A model generated the notes under the pieces. The model saw only the letters and a program-made list of their open reading frames with translations. It did not search any database and was not told the DNA's origin. The translations under genes and the position numbers were made by a program. Of a stretch of DNA of 14,536 bases, positions 6,869 to 14,503 are shown in pieces; the first letter of the stretch is position 1; every line of letters begins with the position of its first letter. Origin of the DNA: Planctomycetota bacterium (GTDB lineage Bacteria; Planctomycetota; UBA11346); NCBI GenBank assembly GCA_013816645.1, contig JACDEC010000025.1, positions 1-14,536 of the forward strand, read 5' to 3'.

Positions 6869-7827
6869 GGCCCCCGCGCTTCCTGGCATTCACCCTGGTC
6901 GAATTGCTGGTCGTCATGGCCATCATCGCGACGCTCGCCGGGCTGCTGCTGACCGGCATACCGGCCGCTCGGTCCGCCATGCTGCGAGCGCGCACGGCGG
7001 GGATCATCGCCAAGGTCAAGACCGCGATCGATACGCGCGTGGCGCAATCGGGCTCGATCGCCTCGCCGGCTCCACATCCATTCGCCGCGACAGCGGTACC
7101 TCGCAGCCTGTTCTCGCGCGTGGCCGACGCCGTCTATACCGCTGGCCAGGCGGTGGACCCGACCGGTGAGTGCCTGGAAGTCGGCAATCCCACCTGGCTG
7201 TTCACCAGCCAAGCCCAGGGACGCGTCGTCCTGAACACGGACGTCTTCCAGGGCATCAGCGCGGCGGGAGACGTCCCAGCATTCACCGGCATGGCGCGCA
7301 GGCAGCTCACCATGCTCGGCAGCGCCACCGGCCTGGTCGCCCTGCGCAAACTGCCCGACCTGGCACCGTGGAACAACAATGGATCCAACCAGCTGAAGAG
7401 TCCGCCCTACGACCTCAGCGCCTATCCCGACAACCGCTACCTCGTGGCGACACCCGGTACCGACGACGATCGGATGCGCGAGAGCGATCGGCTCCTCGAT
7501 CTGGCGCTCGGCGCCACCAAGGAGGACTTGACGCGCCTGGGCGCCTTCCACGACGAGCGCGGGGGTGCATCGTACCTCGGTGGTCGGTTGCGATTGATCG
7601 GTCCGATCGTCCCTCGTTGGAAGCATGGCCACCTCAAGGTCGGCTCCGGCTGGCAACGCTACCGCATCTCCGGTCCCGCGCTGTACGACGCGTGGGGTCA
7701 GGAGATCCTGGTCTACGCCGATGCTGGACGCACGCTGGTGGTCAGCGCAGGCAAGGACGGCTGCTTCCGTTCGACTCCCGCTGGGGCTGACGCCGCCCGT
7801 GACAACCTCGCCTCTTCGGGAGAGTGA
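6862..7827 (+). CDS. GspG-like pseudopilin with enlarged middle domain, 321 aa
   Basis: The leader MVRPPRFLA is followed by F10-TLVELLVVMAIIATLAG with Glu14 at +5; the residue before the cleavage site is Ala9, not Gly. The C-terminus keeps GspG-type elements: YDAWGQE (275-281), corresponding to the 'DPWGNPY' turn, and VSAGKDG (294-300), corresponding to the 'S.G.DG' loop. Between the helix and this end lie about 200 residues of insert, including an acidic stretch TDDDRMRESD (200-209). Classical GspG is about 140-150 aa. The gene overlaps the GspK-like gene by 7 bases, and the next gene begins 4 bases after its stop. It probably forms a shaft or accessory subunit of the same pseudopilus; the inserted domain is unrecognised. 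Confidence 0.75.
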   Translation: MVRPPRFLAFTLVELLVVMAIIATLAGLLLTGIPAARSAMLRARTAGIIAKVKTAIDTRVAQSGSIASPAPHPFAATAVPRSLFSRVADAVYTAGQAVDPTGECLEVGNPTWLFTSQAQGRVVLNTDVFQGISAAGDVPAFTGMARRQLTMLGSATGLVALRKLPDLAPWNNNGSNQLKSPPYDLSAYPDNRYLVATPGTDDDRMRESDRLLDLALGATKEDLTRLGAFHDERGGASYLGGRLRLIGPIVPRWKHGHLKVGSGWQRYRISGPALYDAWGQEILVYADAGRTLVVSAGKDGCFRSTPAGADAARDNLASSGE

Positions 7828-7831
7828 ACCG

Positions 7832-9151
7832 ATGCGCCGTCTCGCACTCACCCTCATCGAAGTGCTCGTCGTCATGACGATCATCGCCGTGCTGGTCGGG
7901 CTGCTGATACCGACCATCGGCTATGCCCGCAACCTCGCGCACGGCTTCGATACGGCGCAACGGATCGAAGCGATCGCCCGGGCACTGGGCGGCGTAGCCG
8001 AGAGCGGGGCCGGGCGCGCGCAGCTGCTCCAGGAGCAGGCCGGCCTGGGCGGCGTGCTCGACTTCGCCCCGCTCAAGGCCGTGATGCAGGCGGCTCAGGC
8101 GAATGCCTCCGCGATGCCGACCGACGCTCAGGCGGATTTCGTGCAGATGGCCGGGAGCACCTGGGTGCAGCAACGGGCCATCGTCCAGTCGCGCGAGGAC
8201 ATCCTCGAAGCGATGCCGCCGAAGGCCGGCGGCGTCGCGGCTTCGTGGTACGCAACGACCTGGCCATGGCACTGGCCCGCGAGCGATTGGGAGGGTTCCA
8301 CGCCGGGTTCGATTCCCCCGGTCCTGCGCTTTCCCTGGGGACGTCCGGGCCTGCGCCTCGACGGGACCCAATGCGATCCCTCCCGACCGGCAGCCGATGT
8401 GGTCGCCAAGGTCTCGGAATTGACCCTGCAGCGTTGGGAGGGAAAGATCAGCGGCATCGACAACGAAACGATCACCGACGTCCCCAATGCGTGGGTCGCC
8501 CGTGGCGACCAGAGCGGATCGCTGTCGTTCCTCGCGGATGCCAACCAGACCGCCCCGGTGACCAACCTCGCGGCAGTCCGCAGCGACGGATCCCCTGCCG
8601 TCCTCCCTGGCACGAACCTCCCGGTCACCGCCAACGGTGCGGTGCCGTTCGATCTCGGACAGACCTCACCGCTGCGCACCATCCAGCTGCTGCGCGAAGC
8701 CGGGGTGATCGGCCTGGGCGAAGAGGGCAAGTACCGCACCGACCGTTCGCCATCGCGCCCTTGGAACGACAGCTGGGGCAACCCCCTGATCATCGGCTAT
8801 GTCCTGTTCCAGCCCGAGCGCTGCCGACGCACCAAGACCGGCGACCTGCGGCGCGCATACCTCCTGCAGGCCTGTACGCAGCAATACGGCTTCAATCGTG
8901 CGCTCTACGCAGCCGTCGGATCGGCTGGACCGGAACTCCACTCGAGCATCAAAAAAACCTGGACCGCGGCCGATGACGCGATCGCGCTGCGCGACTACTG
9001 GTTCCAGATCCGCGCCGGCGCCGCCGCCCACGAGTGGACCGAGGATTCGTTCGGCCAAACGCCGCCGTGGGTCGGCGTGCGTCGGCGCTGGGGAAAGTAC
9101 CAGGGCTCCGATGTCCACTGCGTGCTCGGAGCACCGTTCGCGATCCGTTGA
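7832..9151 (+). CDS. GspG-like pseudopilin with very large insert, 439 aa
   Basis: Reads MRRLA|LTLIEVLVVMTIIAVLVG: a short basic leader, Ala5 before the cleavage site and Glu10 at +5. The start is preceded by GGGAGAG about seven bases upstream. The helix extends to about residue 31. After some 270 residues of unrecognised sequence, rich in Trp and Pro in places (WYATTWPWHWPASDWEG, 139-155), comes SRPWNDSWGNP (308-318), the GspG-type WGN turn, and then AAVGSAGPE (360-368), a possible degenerate 'S.G.D' loop. It is the last gene of the pseudopilin operon, with convergent genes following. The parallel with the preceding gene (same N-terminus type, WG turn near the end, large insert) suggests duplication and divergence. 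I do not recognise the insert; its aromatic content would fit ligand or glycan binding, which is speculation. Confidence 0.75.
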   Translation: MRRLALTLIEVLVVMTIIAVLVGLLIPTIGYARNLAHGFDTAQRIEAIARALGGVAESGAGRAQLLQEQAGLGGVLDFAPLKAVMQAAQANASAMPTDAQADFVQMAGSTWVQQRAIVQSREDILEAMPPKAGGVAASWYATTWPWHWPASDWEGSTPGSIPPVLRFPWGRPGLRLDGTQCDPSRPAADVVAKVSELTLQRWEGKISGIDNETITDVPNAWVARGDQSGSLSFLADANQTAPVTNLAAVRSDGSPAVLPGTNLPVTANGAVPFDLGQTSPLRTIQLLREAGVIGLGEEGKYRTDRSPSRPWNDSWGNPLIIGYVLFQPERCRRTKTGDLRRAYLLQACTQQYGFNRALYAAVGSAGPELHSSIKKTWTAADDAIALRDYWFQIRAGAAAHEWTEDSFGQTPPWVGVRRRWGKYQGSDVHCVLGAPFAIR

Positions 9152-9219
9152 ACCACGCAGCGTTGCAACGCAGTCCGCCAGCCATGAGCAGGCGGTAGCC
9201 GCTCTGGAGAGCGTATCGT

Positions 9220-9543
9220 TCAGGCCTTGGCGCTCGCGTCGCGCACCGGCAGCACCACCGCGAGCAGCGAGAGCACGCCGAAAATGATCACCAGGGTCGG
9301 CAGTTCGACGGACTCGCTGATCTTGCCGGCCTGGCGAGCGACCGAGAAGCCCGCGCAGATGATCAGGAACGGTCCGAGCACCAGGGTGGTGCGGTTGAAG
9401 CCGCCGACCACCAGGACCAGAGCGCCGGCCAGCGCCAGCCCCAGCACCCACACCCAGTTGACGGTCTGCCAGACCTCCATCGCGGTCAGCAGCCAGGCGA
9501 TGCCGAGGGTGATGATGATGATCGGGGCGATGAGGCGCTTCAT
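9220..9543 (-). CDS. Small four-helix integral membrane protein, function unknown
   Basis: A 107-aa protein starting MKRLIAPIIIITLGIAWLL. Four hydrophobic segments are visible, at about 4-22, 29-48, 52-69 and 82-100, separated by short loops (EVWQT, GFNRTT, RQAGKISESVE), and the tail RDASAKA is polar. The pattern resembles the small LiaI/LiaF-like or DUF5668-type transmembrane region found in many bacteria, but I cannot name a family with certainty. It converges on the pseudopilin operon (stop-to-stop distance 68 bases) and lies 137 bases downstream of the 1295-aa exported protein on the same strand, so it may be its own unit or a distal gene of that transcript. The ATG at 9541-9543 has only a poor ribosome site; it sits inside the palindrome CATGCCGGCATG. 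Confidence 0.7.
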   Translation of the reverse strand: MKRLIAPIIIITLGIAWLLTAMEVWQTVNWVWVLGLALAGALVLVVGGFNRTTLVLGPFLIICAGFSVARQAGKISESVELPTLVIIFGVLSLLAVVLPVRDASAKA

Positions 9544-9680
9544 GCCGGCATGTTCGCTCGACTCGCGAGGATGCCACGGCTAAGCCGCGGCGAATGCGCC
9601 GACGACGCGCGGCAGCGACCACGGGGTGAACGGTGCGCCCGCCGGGGCCGCAGTCCCGGGATCCAGGCGCGCAACCGGGC

Positions 9681-12600
9681 TCACGGAGCCTTGAATTCCG
9701 CCCGCACCGCATCCCCGAGCGGCACCCCGAACTCGTCGGTCACGCGCAGGCAGAAGCCCCACCCGCCGCCGCCCTGGGTGACCTTGATCAGCACGTCGTT
9801 GGCGCCCTTGCGCAGGCGGACGCGGCAGGCGTCCTGGTCCATGGTCACGCCGCGGCCGACCCGATGTTCGTGGACCAGTGCGCCGTTGCACCACACCTTG
9901 ACGCAGTCATCGGTGCCCATCAGGAAGTAGGCGTCGCGGTCGCGGTCGCTGACCAGGCGGGTGTACGCGTAGCCGACGGCCTCGTCATCGCGGGCGAACT
10001 GCCCGCACACGTTGACGGTCCGGGGCGGCGTGGGGTTCAGTGGCCGCGCGTTCGGGTTCGGCTGGTAGGCCTTCCACGGCTTGAGCCCGGTCGCGTCCTT
10101 CCAGCCTTTGGCGAGGTCGACTCCGCTCTCCGGCGCGTAGGCGATCTCGTGGCCGTTGAACGAGGCGCTCGGGAAGGGTCCGGCGAGCATCCAGTCGGTG
10201 ATGAGCGTGGCCTCCCTGGCCCTCCGGTCGTTGGTGAGGTTCGCGCCGATCTGCAGGCGTTGCGGGATCATCTCGGCGTCCTTTGCGGACAGGCCCTCGC
10301 CGAGCGGGATGCAGAAGGCCGGCTTGCCGTCGAGCTCGATGCGTCGGCACTCGGCGGTGACGTCCTTGCCGTTGCGCATCACGGTCGGGGCCTTCGCGAC
10401 GCCCCGCACGACCAGGGCCGTGGCCATGAACGCCGAACCCTGCTCGGGCGAACCGGCGTCATCGACCCAGATGCGGTTCTCGGCCGGACGAGTCATGAGC
10501 CGCAGCAGTCCCACGCGACCGTCGGCGGTGATCGCCATGCCGCCGGGCACGGTGAACGCCCAGGTCGCGGTCGGATCCGGCACGATGCTGTAAGCCACGT
10601 ACGTGCCGGATGCGGGCTCGGTCTGCAGATAGGCCATACGGCCGGGATCGTTGGCCAGCACCGCGCCATTCTTCTCGAGCCGGCCGGTGCTGCCCTGCTG
10701 AACCAACGGCGTGTCGCGTTCGATGCCGGTGGGCAGGTAGGCGGGCTCGCCGTTGACCGTGCGGTAGCGGAACATCTTGCCCTGGTCGCCGGGCGGGATC
10801 ACCGAATGGACATCGCCGCCGCCGAAGGTGGTGCCGAAGCCCATGGCCATGGTGTCGCCGCTGCTCTCGTAGGTCACGTGCAGCGTGCTCTCCTCGGCCG
10901 ACCAGCGGGTCTGCACCTTGGCGTCGCGCATGTGCTCGTGGAAGGCGGCGATATCGGGGTACTCGCTGCTGTCCGCCATCTCGATCACGAAGCCGCCGGT
11001 GGCGCCGCGGCAGATGCGCTGCCAATCCGCCTTGTCGGCGTCCAGCGGCGCGTCGAGCTGAAGACTGCGCGAACTGATCAGCATCGGTTCGATCCGCCCG
11101 CCGGAGCCGTGGTCGGGGACGCCGCCGCCGCCGGGGCCGATGGTGATCTCGTCCTTGCGCCCGAGGTCGGTGGTCGGCAGCGGGATGATGGCGAGGTAGC
11201 TGACCCCGTCCCCGATGGTGATGAGCTGGCCAGCCTTGAGCGCGACCGGGAACGAGATGACGCGCGTGCCGTCGATGTACCACTCCCAGTCCTGGTCGCG
11301 GCGGAGGTTGAACAGGCCGAGGTTGGTCGACATCTCCTGCAGCTTGCCGCCTGCCTCCTTCATCACCGAGTCCCGGTCGGCGAGCGGCTTGGAGCAGATG
11401 ATCGCCCGGTTCTTGTACTGGAAGGTGCCGACATAGCCGTGCAGCGGCTTGAGTCCGCCCGAGGTCCCCACCAGGTCGGGGGTGTTGATCGCGAAGCGCA
11501 CGAGCATCGTGCCCAGGTCCTCGACCTGGCGCACGGTCTCGGCCTTGCGGTTCCACTGGGCCACGATCGGGAACGAGCCGAAGGTGACATCGGCGCAGCC
11601 CAGGCCGTAGTGCCGGCCGAGGAAGACCGTGCGCCACAACGGAGGATTGCGGAAACCGTTGCGCACCGACTCGGTCGACACCTGCCACCACGGCAGCTGC
11701 TTCTCGTCGATCACTCCGGCGACCCACTCCTCCGCCCAGGCGCCGGGCAAGGTCTGCAACGCGGCGCGACCGGGAGGGAAGTCATGACCCCACAGGTTCA
11801 TCTCGTGGATCTTGGTGCCCATCGGCTGATCGAGGTAGTTCAGCACGCCCTTGCGCGACAGCGTGTGCAGGACCGAGTAGATGCCGTCCTGCTCGACCAT
11901 CACACCCGAGGTGCGCGCGCGCCCGCCGGGATGGACGCAGCGGCGCAGGTTCGGGTGGTAGGCCGAGGCGATGAGTTCGATCGAGCGGTCGAGGATCATG
12001 CGGCCGCGCAGGCGGTCGGCCTGCCCGGGAGCAAAGTCGACGAACATCTTCTGCGCGCTCTGGGTGATCGAATAGTAGTAGTGGTCGAGCATCTCCTGGG
12101 TGTTGCCGTCGAGGTAGGCCCAGAGCCGCAACAGGAGATGGTCGAGACCGAATCGGCCGTCCGAAATCGCCTCCTTCGCACCGATCACCCCTCCGCCGAG
12201 CAGGGCGCCCATCGACGCGGTGTGGTTGAAGTTCATCGTCGACATGCCGTAGCAGTAGGCGGCGCGGAAGAACGAGCTGTTGCCGCGCCAGTCGCCGGTC
12301 TTGTCGTACCACGCCGAGGTCGAGCCGGCGTCGTGCGGATGGAACATGGTGGCGCCGGGAACATCGGGATGGAGCCACGACCGCCAATACGCCTGCAGGT
12401 GGTCGCGCACCGGCTGGGGAAGGGCATCGCGGTACAGGTACCAGAGCAGCAGATCGCTCTGCACGTCCCAGCCCTTCCAGTAGCGTGGCGGGCACGCGAG
12501 CAGGGTGTCGACCAGCGCTTGGTAGCGCGCGGGATCCCCCGAGGCGATCTGGCCGGCCCACTCGAAGATCTCGCCGCCGCCGACCGTGCGCAGCTCCTCC

Positions 12601-13568
12601 ATGCGCTGCCATTGCCAGTCCGGCATCCACTGCGGCTTGCGCGGTCGGAACGTCTCGGCGATGGCGCGGACCTCGGCGGCGGTCGGCATCACCGCGGTCG
12701 GCCCGCCCCCGGGTCCATCGGCGCGCAGCGTGGCCTCGCGCTGGTCGAGCGTGACCGCCGGCGGCAGCGTGATCTTCGCGTCGCCGCCCGGGGTGAACGC
12801 GACCTCGAGCCGAGCGGCCTGGATGCGGATCCCGCACGGTCCGTTCGGCACATTCCATTCATAGGCATTGCCGTCGCGCATGTAGCGCGCATCCCAGGCC
12901 TCGAGCTTGCGCAGCAGGAGACCGTGATCCTCCCAGGCGCGCAGGCGGGCGCCGGCGTCCTTTCCGAACGCGCTGCCGGTCAGGCACGTGGTGACATCGA
13001 TCTCCCCCTTGGGCTGCGCGTGCGAAAGCTCGGTCTGGCCGATGGGCTGCTCGTGGCGATCGCCCTTGGAATCGGCGGCGCCGTAGCGCTGCCAGTAGCC
13101 GGCGCCATTCAGCCAGGCGTTGAAGGTCGGTCCGCGCTTCTCGTCAGCTTCCCAGGGCCGGCGCAACGCCCACGCCACCACGTGCCAGCGCGGCGGGTCG
13201 GCCTTCCAGACGTCGGTGTTGACGCGCATGGTGTAACCGGGGGCGCCACCGAGTTCGACCTCCCCGAGTTCCAAGACCACCGTCGCCTTGCTCAGGCGCA
13301 GTCCCGAGACGAGCTTGGCAGCGATCTGGTCGGCGGCTCCAGGGAAGCGCATGAGCACCGAGCGATGGACCGCGTCCACGGTCATCGCGCCTGGGAAGGT
13401 CTTGTCCCAGTACCGCCCGTCGATGCCCGCGGTCTGCGGCGTTGCGATCACCACGGTCTGCTCCTGAGCTGCCACGACCTGGCTGGCCACCAGGAAGGCG
13501 ACCAAGGCCAGTGCCAGAGGCATCGCCTCCGCTCGGCGAGACACGGACCGCTGGCGCTTGGTGGTCAT
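9681..13568 (-). CDS. Large exported multidomain protein (1295 aa), probably polysaccharide-active or -binding
   Basis: The ATG at 13566-13568 is preceded by GGGGGAA at good spacing. Residues 1-34 form a Sec-type signal peptide: basic start with RR, hydrophobic core LALALVAFLVASQ, and likely cleavage after VVA or VVAA. The order after that is as follows. About 40-290 is a beta-rich region ending in a strand-rich 'IRIQAARLEVAF' stretch. About 296-590 is a helical, Trp/Tyr/His-rich region (for example GDWRGNSSFF at 425-434 and MNFNHTASMGALLGG at 445-459) that looks like an alpha/alpha toroid as in polysaccharide lyases and some glycosidases. About 640-1110 is beta-rich. The C-terminal sandwich runs from TDWMLAGPFPS (1124-1134) to MGTDDCVKVWCNGALV (1217-1232) and ends WGFCLRVTDEFG; this domain type is common at the ends of planctomycete and verrucomicrobial secreted proteins. 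No catalytic residues can be assigned. It is a candidate client of a secretion system. Confidence 0.75.
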   Translation of the reverse strand: MTTKRQRSVSRRAEAMPLALALVAFLVASQVVAAQEQTVVIATPQTAGIDGRYWDKTFPGAMTVDAVHRSVLMRFPGAADQIAAKLVSGLRLSKATVVLELGEVELGGAPGYTMRVNTDVWKADPPRWHVVAWALRRPWEADEKRGPTFNAWLNGAGYWQRYGAADSKGDRHEQPIGQTELSHAQPKGEIDVTTCLTGSAFGKDAGARLRAWEDHGLLLRKLEAWDARYMRDGNAYEWNVPNGPCGIRIQAARLEVAFTPGGDAKITLPPAVTLDQREATLRADGPGGGPTAVMPTAAEVRAIAETFRPRKPQWMPDWQWQRMEELRTVGGGEIFEWAGQIASGDPARYQALVDTLLACPPRYWKGWDVQSDLLLWYLYRDALPQPVRDHLQAYWRSWLHPDVPGATMFHPHDAGSTSAWYDKTGDWRGNSSFFRAAYCYGMSTMNFNHTASMGALLGGGVIGAKEAISDGRFGLDHLLLRLWAYLDGNTQEMLDHYYYSITQSAQKMFVDFAPGQADRLRGRMILDRSIELIASAYHPNLRRCVHPGGRARTSGVMVEQDGIYSVLHTLSRKGVLNYLDQPMGTKIHEMNLWGHDFPPGRAALQTLPGAWAEEWVAGVIDEKQLPWWQVSTESVRNGFRNPPLWRTVFLGRHYGLGCADVTFGSFPIVAQWNRKAETVRQVEDLGTMLVRFAINTPDLVGTSGGLKPLHGYVGTFQYKNRAIICSKPLADRDSVMKEAGGKLQEMSTNLGLFNLRRDQDWEWYIDGTRVISFPVALKAGQLITIGDGVSYLAIIPLPTTDLGRKDEITIGPGGGGVPDHGSGGRIEPMLISSRSLQLDAPLDADKADWQRICRGATGGFVIEMADSSEYPDIAAFHEHMRDAKVQTRWSAEESTLHVTYESSGDTMAMGFGTTFGGGDVHSVIPPGDQGKMFRYRTVNGEPAYLPTGIERDTPLVQQGSTGRLEKNGAVLANDPGRMAYLQTEPASGTYVAYSIVPDPTATWAFTVPGGMAITADGRVGLLRLMTRPAENRIWVDDAGSPEQGSAFMATALVVRGVAKAPTVMRNGKDVTAECRRIELDGKPAFCIPLGEGLSAKDAEMIPQRLQIGANLTNDRRAREATLITDWMLAGPFPSASFNGHEIAYAPESGVDLAKGWKDATGLKPWKAYQPNPNARPLNPTPPRTVNVCGQFARDDEAVGYAYTRLVSDRDRDAYFLMGTDDCVKVWCNGALVHEHRVGRGVTMDQDACRVRLRKGANDVLIKVTQGGGGWGFCLRVTDEFGVPLGDAVRAEFKAP

Positions 13569-13587
13569 CGGATGTTCCCCCGTATTG

Positions 13588-13601
13588 GTTACAGAGTTAA
13601 T
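13588..13601 (-). promoter_or_regulatory. Motif matching the divergent pseudopilin control site (12 of 14 bases)
   Basis: On the minus strand this reads ATTAACTCTGTAAC, against GTTATCTCTGTAAC at 912-925; the two differ only at positions 1 and 5. It sits 20-33 bases upstream of the start codon of the 1295-aa exported protein, in the only AT-rich patch of the 173-base gap 13569-13741. A regulator binding here would overlap the expected promoter or transcript start. The arms are less symmetric than at the first site (TTA/TAA). That it is an operator is inference. Confidence 0.4.
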
Positions 13602-13685
13602 GATATTCGCAGGCGGATGTGACCAGCACTTTCCGCTGTCCAGGAAGTGAAGGCACGATCTAGGCGGCGACCCAACGGGGTGTCG

Positions 13686-13705
13686 GTCCGCTCCCTCGAG
13701 CGGAC
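13686..13705 (-). terminator. Hairpin with perfect 8-bp stem, possible terminator or mRNA 3' structure
   Basis: GTCCGCTC pairs perfectly with GAGCGGAC around a four-base loop. It lies about 37 bases past the stop of the C26 hydrolase gene and upstream of the exported-protein gene on the same strand. No T-run follows in the minus direction, so a classical intrinsic terminator is not shown. It may end or protect the hydrolase transcript. Confidence 0.35.
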
Positions 13706-13721
13706 GGTGGCGCTGTGGCTT

Positions 13722-13737
13722 GCCGTCGCGCGACGGC
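13722..13737 (-). terminator. Perfect 16-bp GC palindrome just after the hydrolase stop
   Basis: GCCGTCGCGCGACGGC is fully self-complementary and begins four bases after the stop codon of the gene at 13742-14503. As RNA it would fold as a six-bp stem with a GCGC loop. With the hairpin at 13686-13705 it forms a tandem pair in the gap between two same-strand genes. It lacks a T-run, so terminator function is tentative. Confidence 0.3.
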
Positions 13738-13741
13738 CCGC

Positions 13742-14503
13742 TCAGCGCCCCTGCAGCGAGCTGCGCGCCGCCTCGACCAGCGCGGCGAAGAGCGGATCGC
13801 CCGCGGGCTCGCCCGATTGGCGCTCGGGGTGCCATTGGATGCCGACGACCAGGCGCTCGCCGGGCAGTTCGGCCGCTTCAATGACGCCATCGTCGCTCCA
13901 GGCGCTGGCGACCAGCCCGCGGCCGAGGCGCTCGGGATCGAGGGCCTGGTGGTGGAAGGAATTCGCGGCGATGCGTTCGGCGCCGAGGATGCGCGCCAAG
14001 CGGCTGCGCGGGGCGATGCGCACCTCGTGGCGGTACTGGTCTTCGGTCGGAGACGCCGGCGGTCGCTGTCCCAGGGCATGCGGCAGCGGCGCGGACCTGC
14101 GCCACTCGCTGGGGAGGTCCTGGACCAGGGCGCCGCCCAGGGCGATGTTGATGAGCTGGTGCCCCCCGCAGATGCCGAGCACCGGGCATCGGTCGGCGGA
14201 CAGCACGTGGCGGGCGAGCAGGAGGTCGGCGCGGTGGCGACGCGGATCGAGGAGCTCCTCCGCGGGCTGCGGATGACCGCCGTATTCCGCGGGATCGTAA
14301 TCCGGGCCACCGATGAAGCAGAAACCGTCGACGCCGGCGACCGCTTCGAGGAGCAGGTCGCGGTCGTCCAGCGGTGGGATCGGCTGCGGCCGGCCGCCCG
14401 CGGCGACGATCGCGTCGAGGTAGCGCAGGTGCACCGCGGCGATCGCGGTGCGCGGATGCGCCATCCGTTCGAGAGCCATGTTCACGCCGATCACTGGTCG
14501 CAT
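13742..14503 (-). CDS. Class I glutamine amidotransferase-like hydrolase (peptidase C26, PuuD-like)
   Basis: A 253-aa cytoplasmic protein, near the usual length for gamma-glutamyl-gamma-aminobutyrate hydrolases. It has the N-terminal strand RPVIGVNMA, the FCFIGGPDYDPAEYG segment (61-74; family 'GG.D..P..Y'), the nucleophile elbow VLGICGGHQLIN (108-119) with catalytic Cys112, NSFHHQA (181-187), and VGIQWHPE (220-227) supplying His225 and Glu227 of the triad. Family members hydrolyse gamma-glutamyl amide bonds, as PuuD does in putrescine breakdown; the substrate here is not known, since no polyamine genes are nearby. The elbow has GGH where PuuD has a GRG-type sequence. The ATG at 14501-14503 lacks a ribosome site; the TAGATT seven bases upstream resembles a -10 box, so a leaderless transcript is possible. 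It is the only housekeeping-type enzyme in this half of the window. Confidence 0.88.
   Translation of the reverse strand: MRPVIGVNMALERMAHPRTAIAAVHLRYLDAIVAAGGRPQPIPPLDDRDLLLEAVAGVDGFCFIGGPDYDPAEYGGHPQPAEELLDPRRHRADLLLARHVLSADRCPVLGICGGHQLINIALGGALVQDLPSEWRRSAPLPHALGQRPPASPTEDQYRHEVRIAPRSRLARILGAERIAANSFHHQALDPERLGRGLVASAWSDDGVIEAAELPGERLVVGIQWHPERQSGEPAGDPLFAALVEAARSSLQGR

Noticed and set aside
5444..6889. 481-codon minus-strand open frame over the GspK-like gene
   Set aside because: It is an Arg/Gly/Ala/Val-rich mirror of the coding strand without recognisable motifs; the plus-strand frame fits the operon.
9160..9212. Palindrome GCGTTGCAACGC and small hairpins between the convergent genes, as a bidirectional terminator
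   Set aside because: The palindrome has no loop, the other stems are only 4 bp, and there is no T-run on either side; support is too weak.
9571..9587. CCACGGC-TAA-GCCGCGG hairpin upstream of the small membrane protein gene as a terminator of the exported-protein transcript
   Set aside because: The stem contains a mismatch and no T-run follows; such stems are common in DNA this GC-rich.
9580..9894. 104-codon minus-strand frame overlapping the 3' end of the exported-protein gene
   Set aside because: It is in a different frame from a convincing C-terminal domain and its product is Arg/Gly/Pro-rich.
9633..13622. 1329-codon open frame on the plus strand across the exported-protein gene
   Set aside because: It is antisense to a gene with a signal peptide, ribosome site and natural composition. 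Its own product is low-complexity and Arg/Gly/Val/His-rich, as expected from GC-biased third positions.
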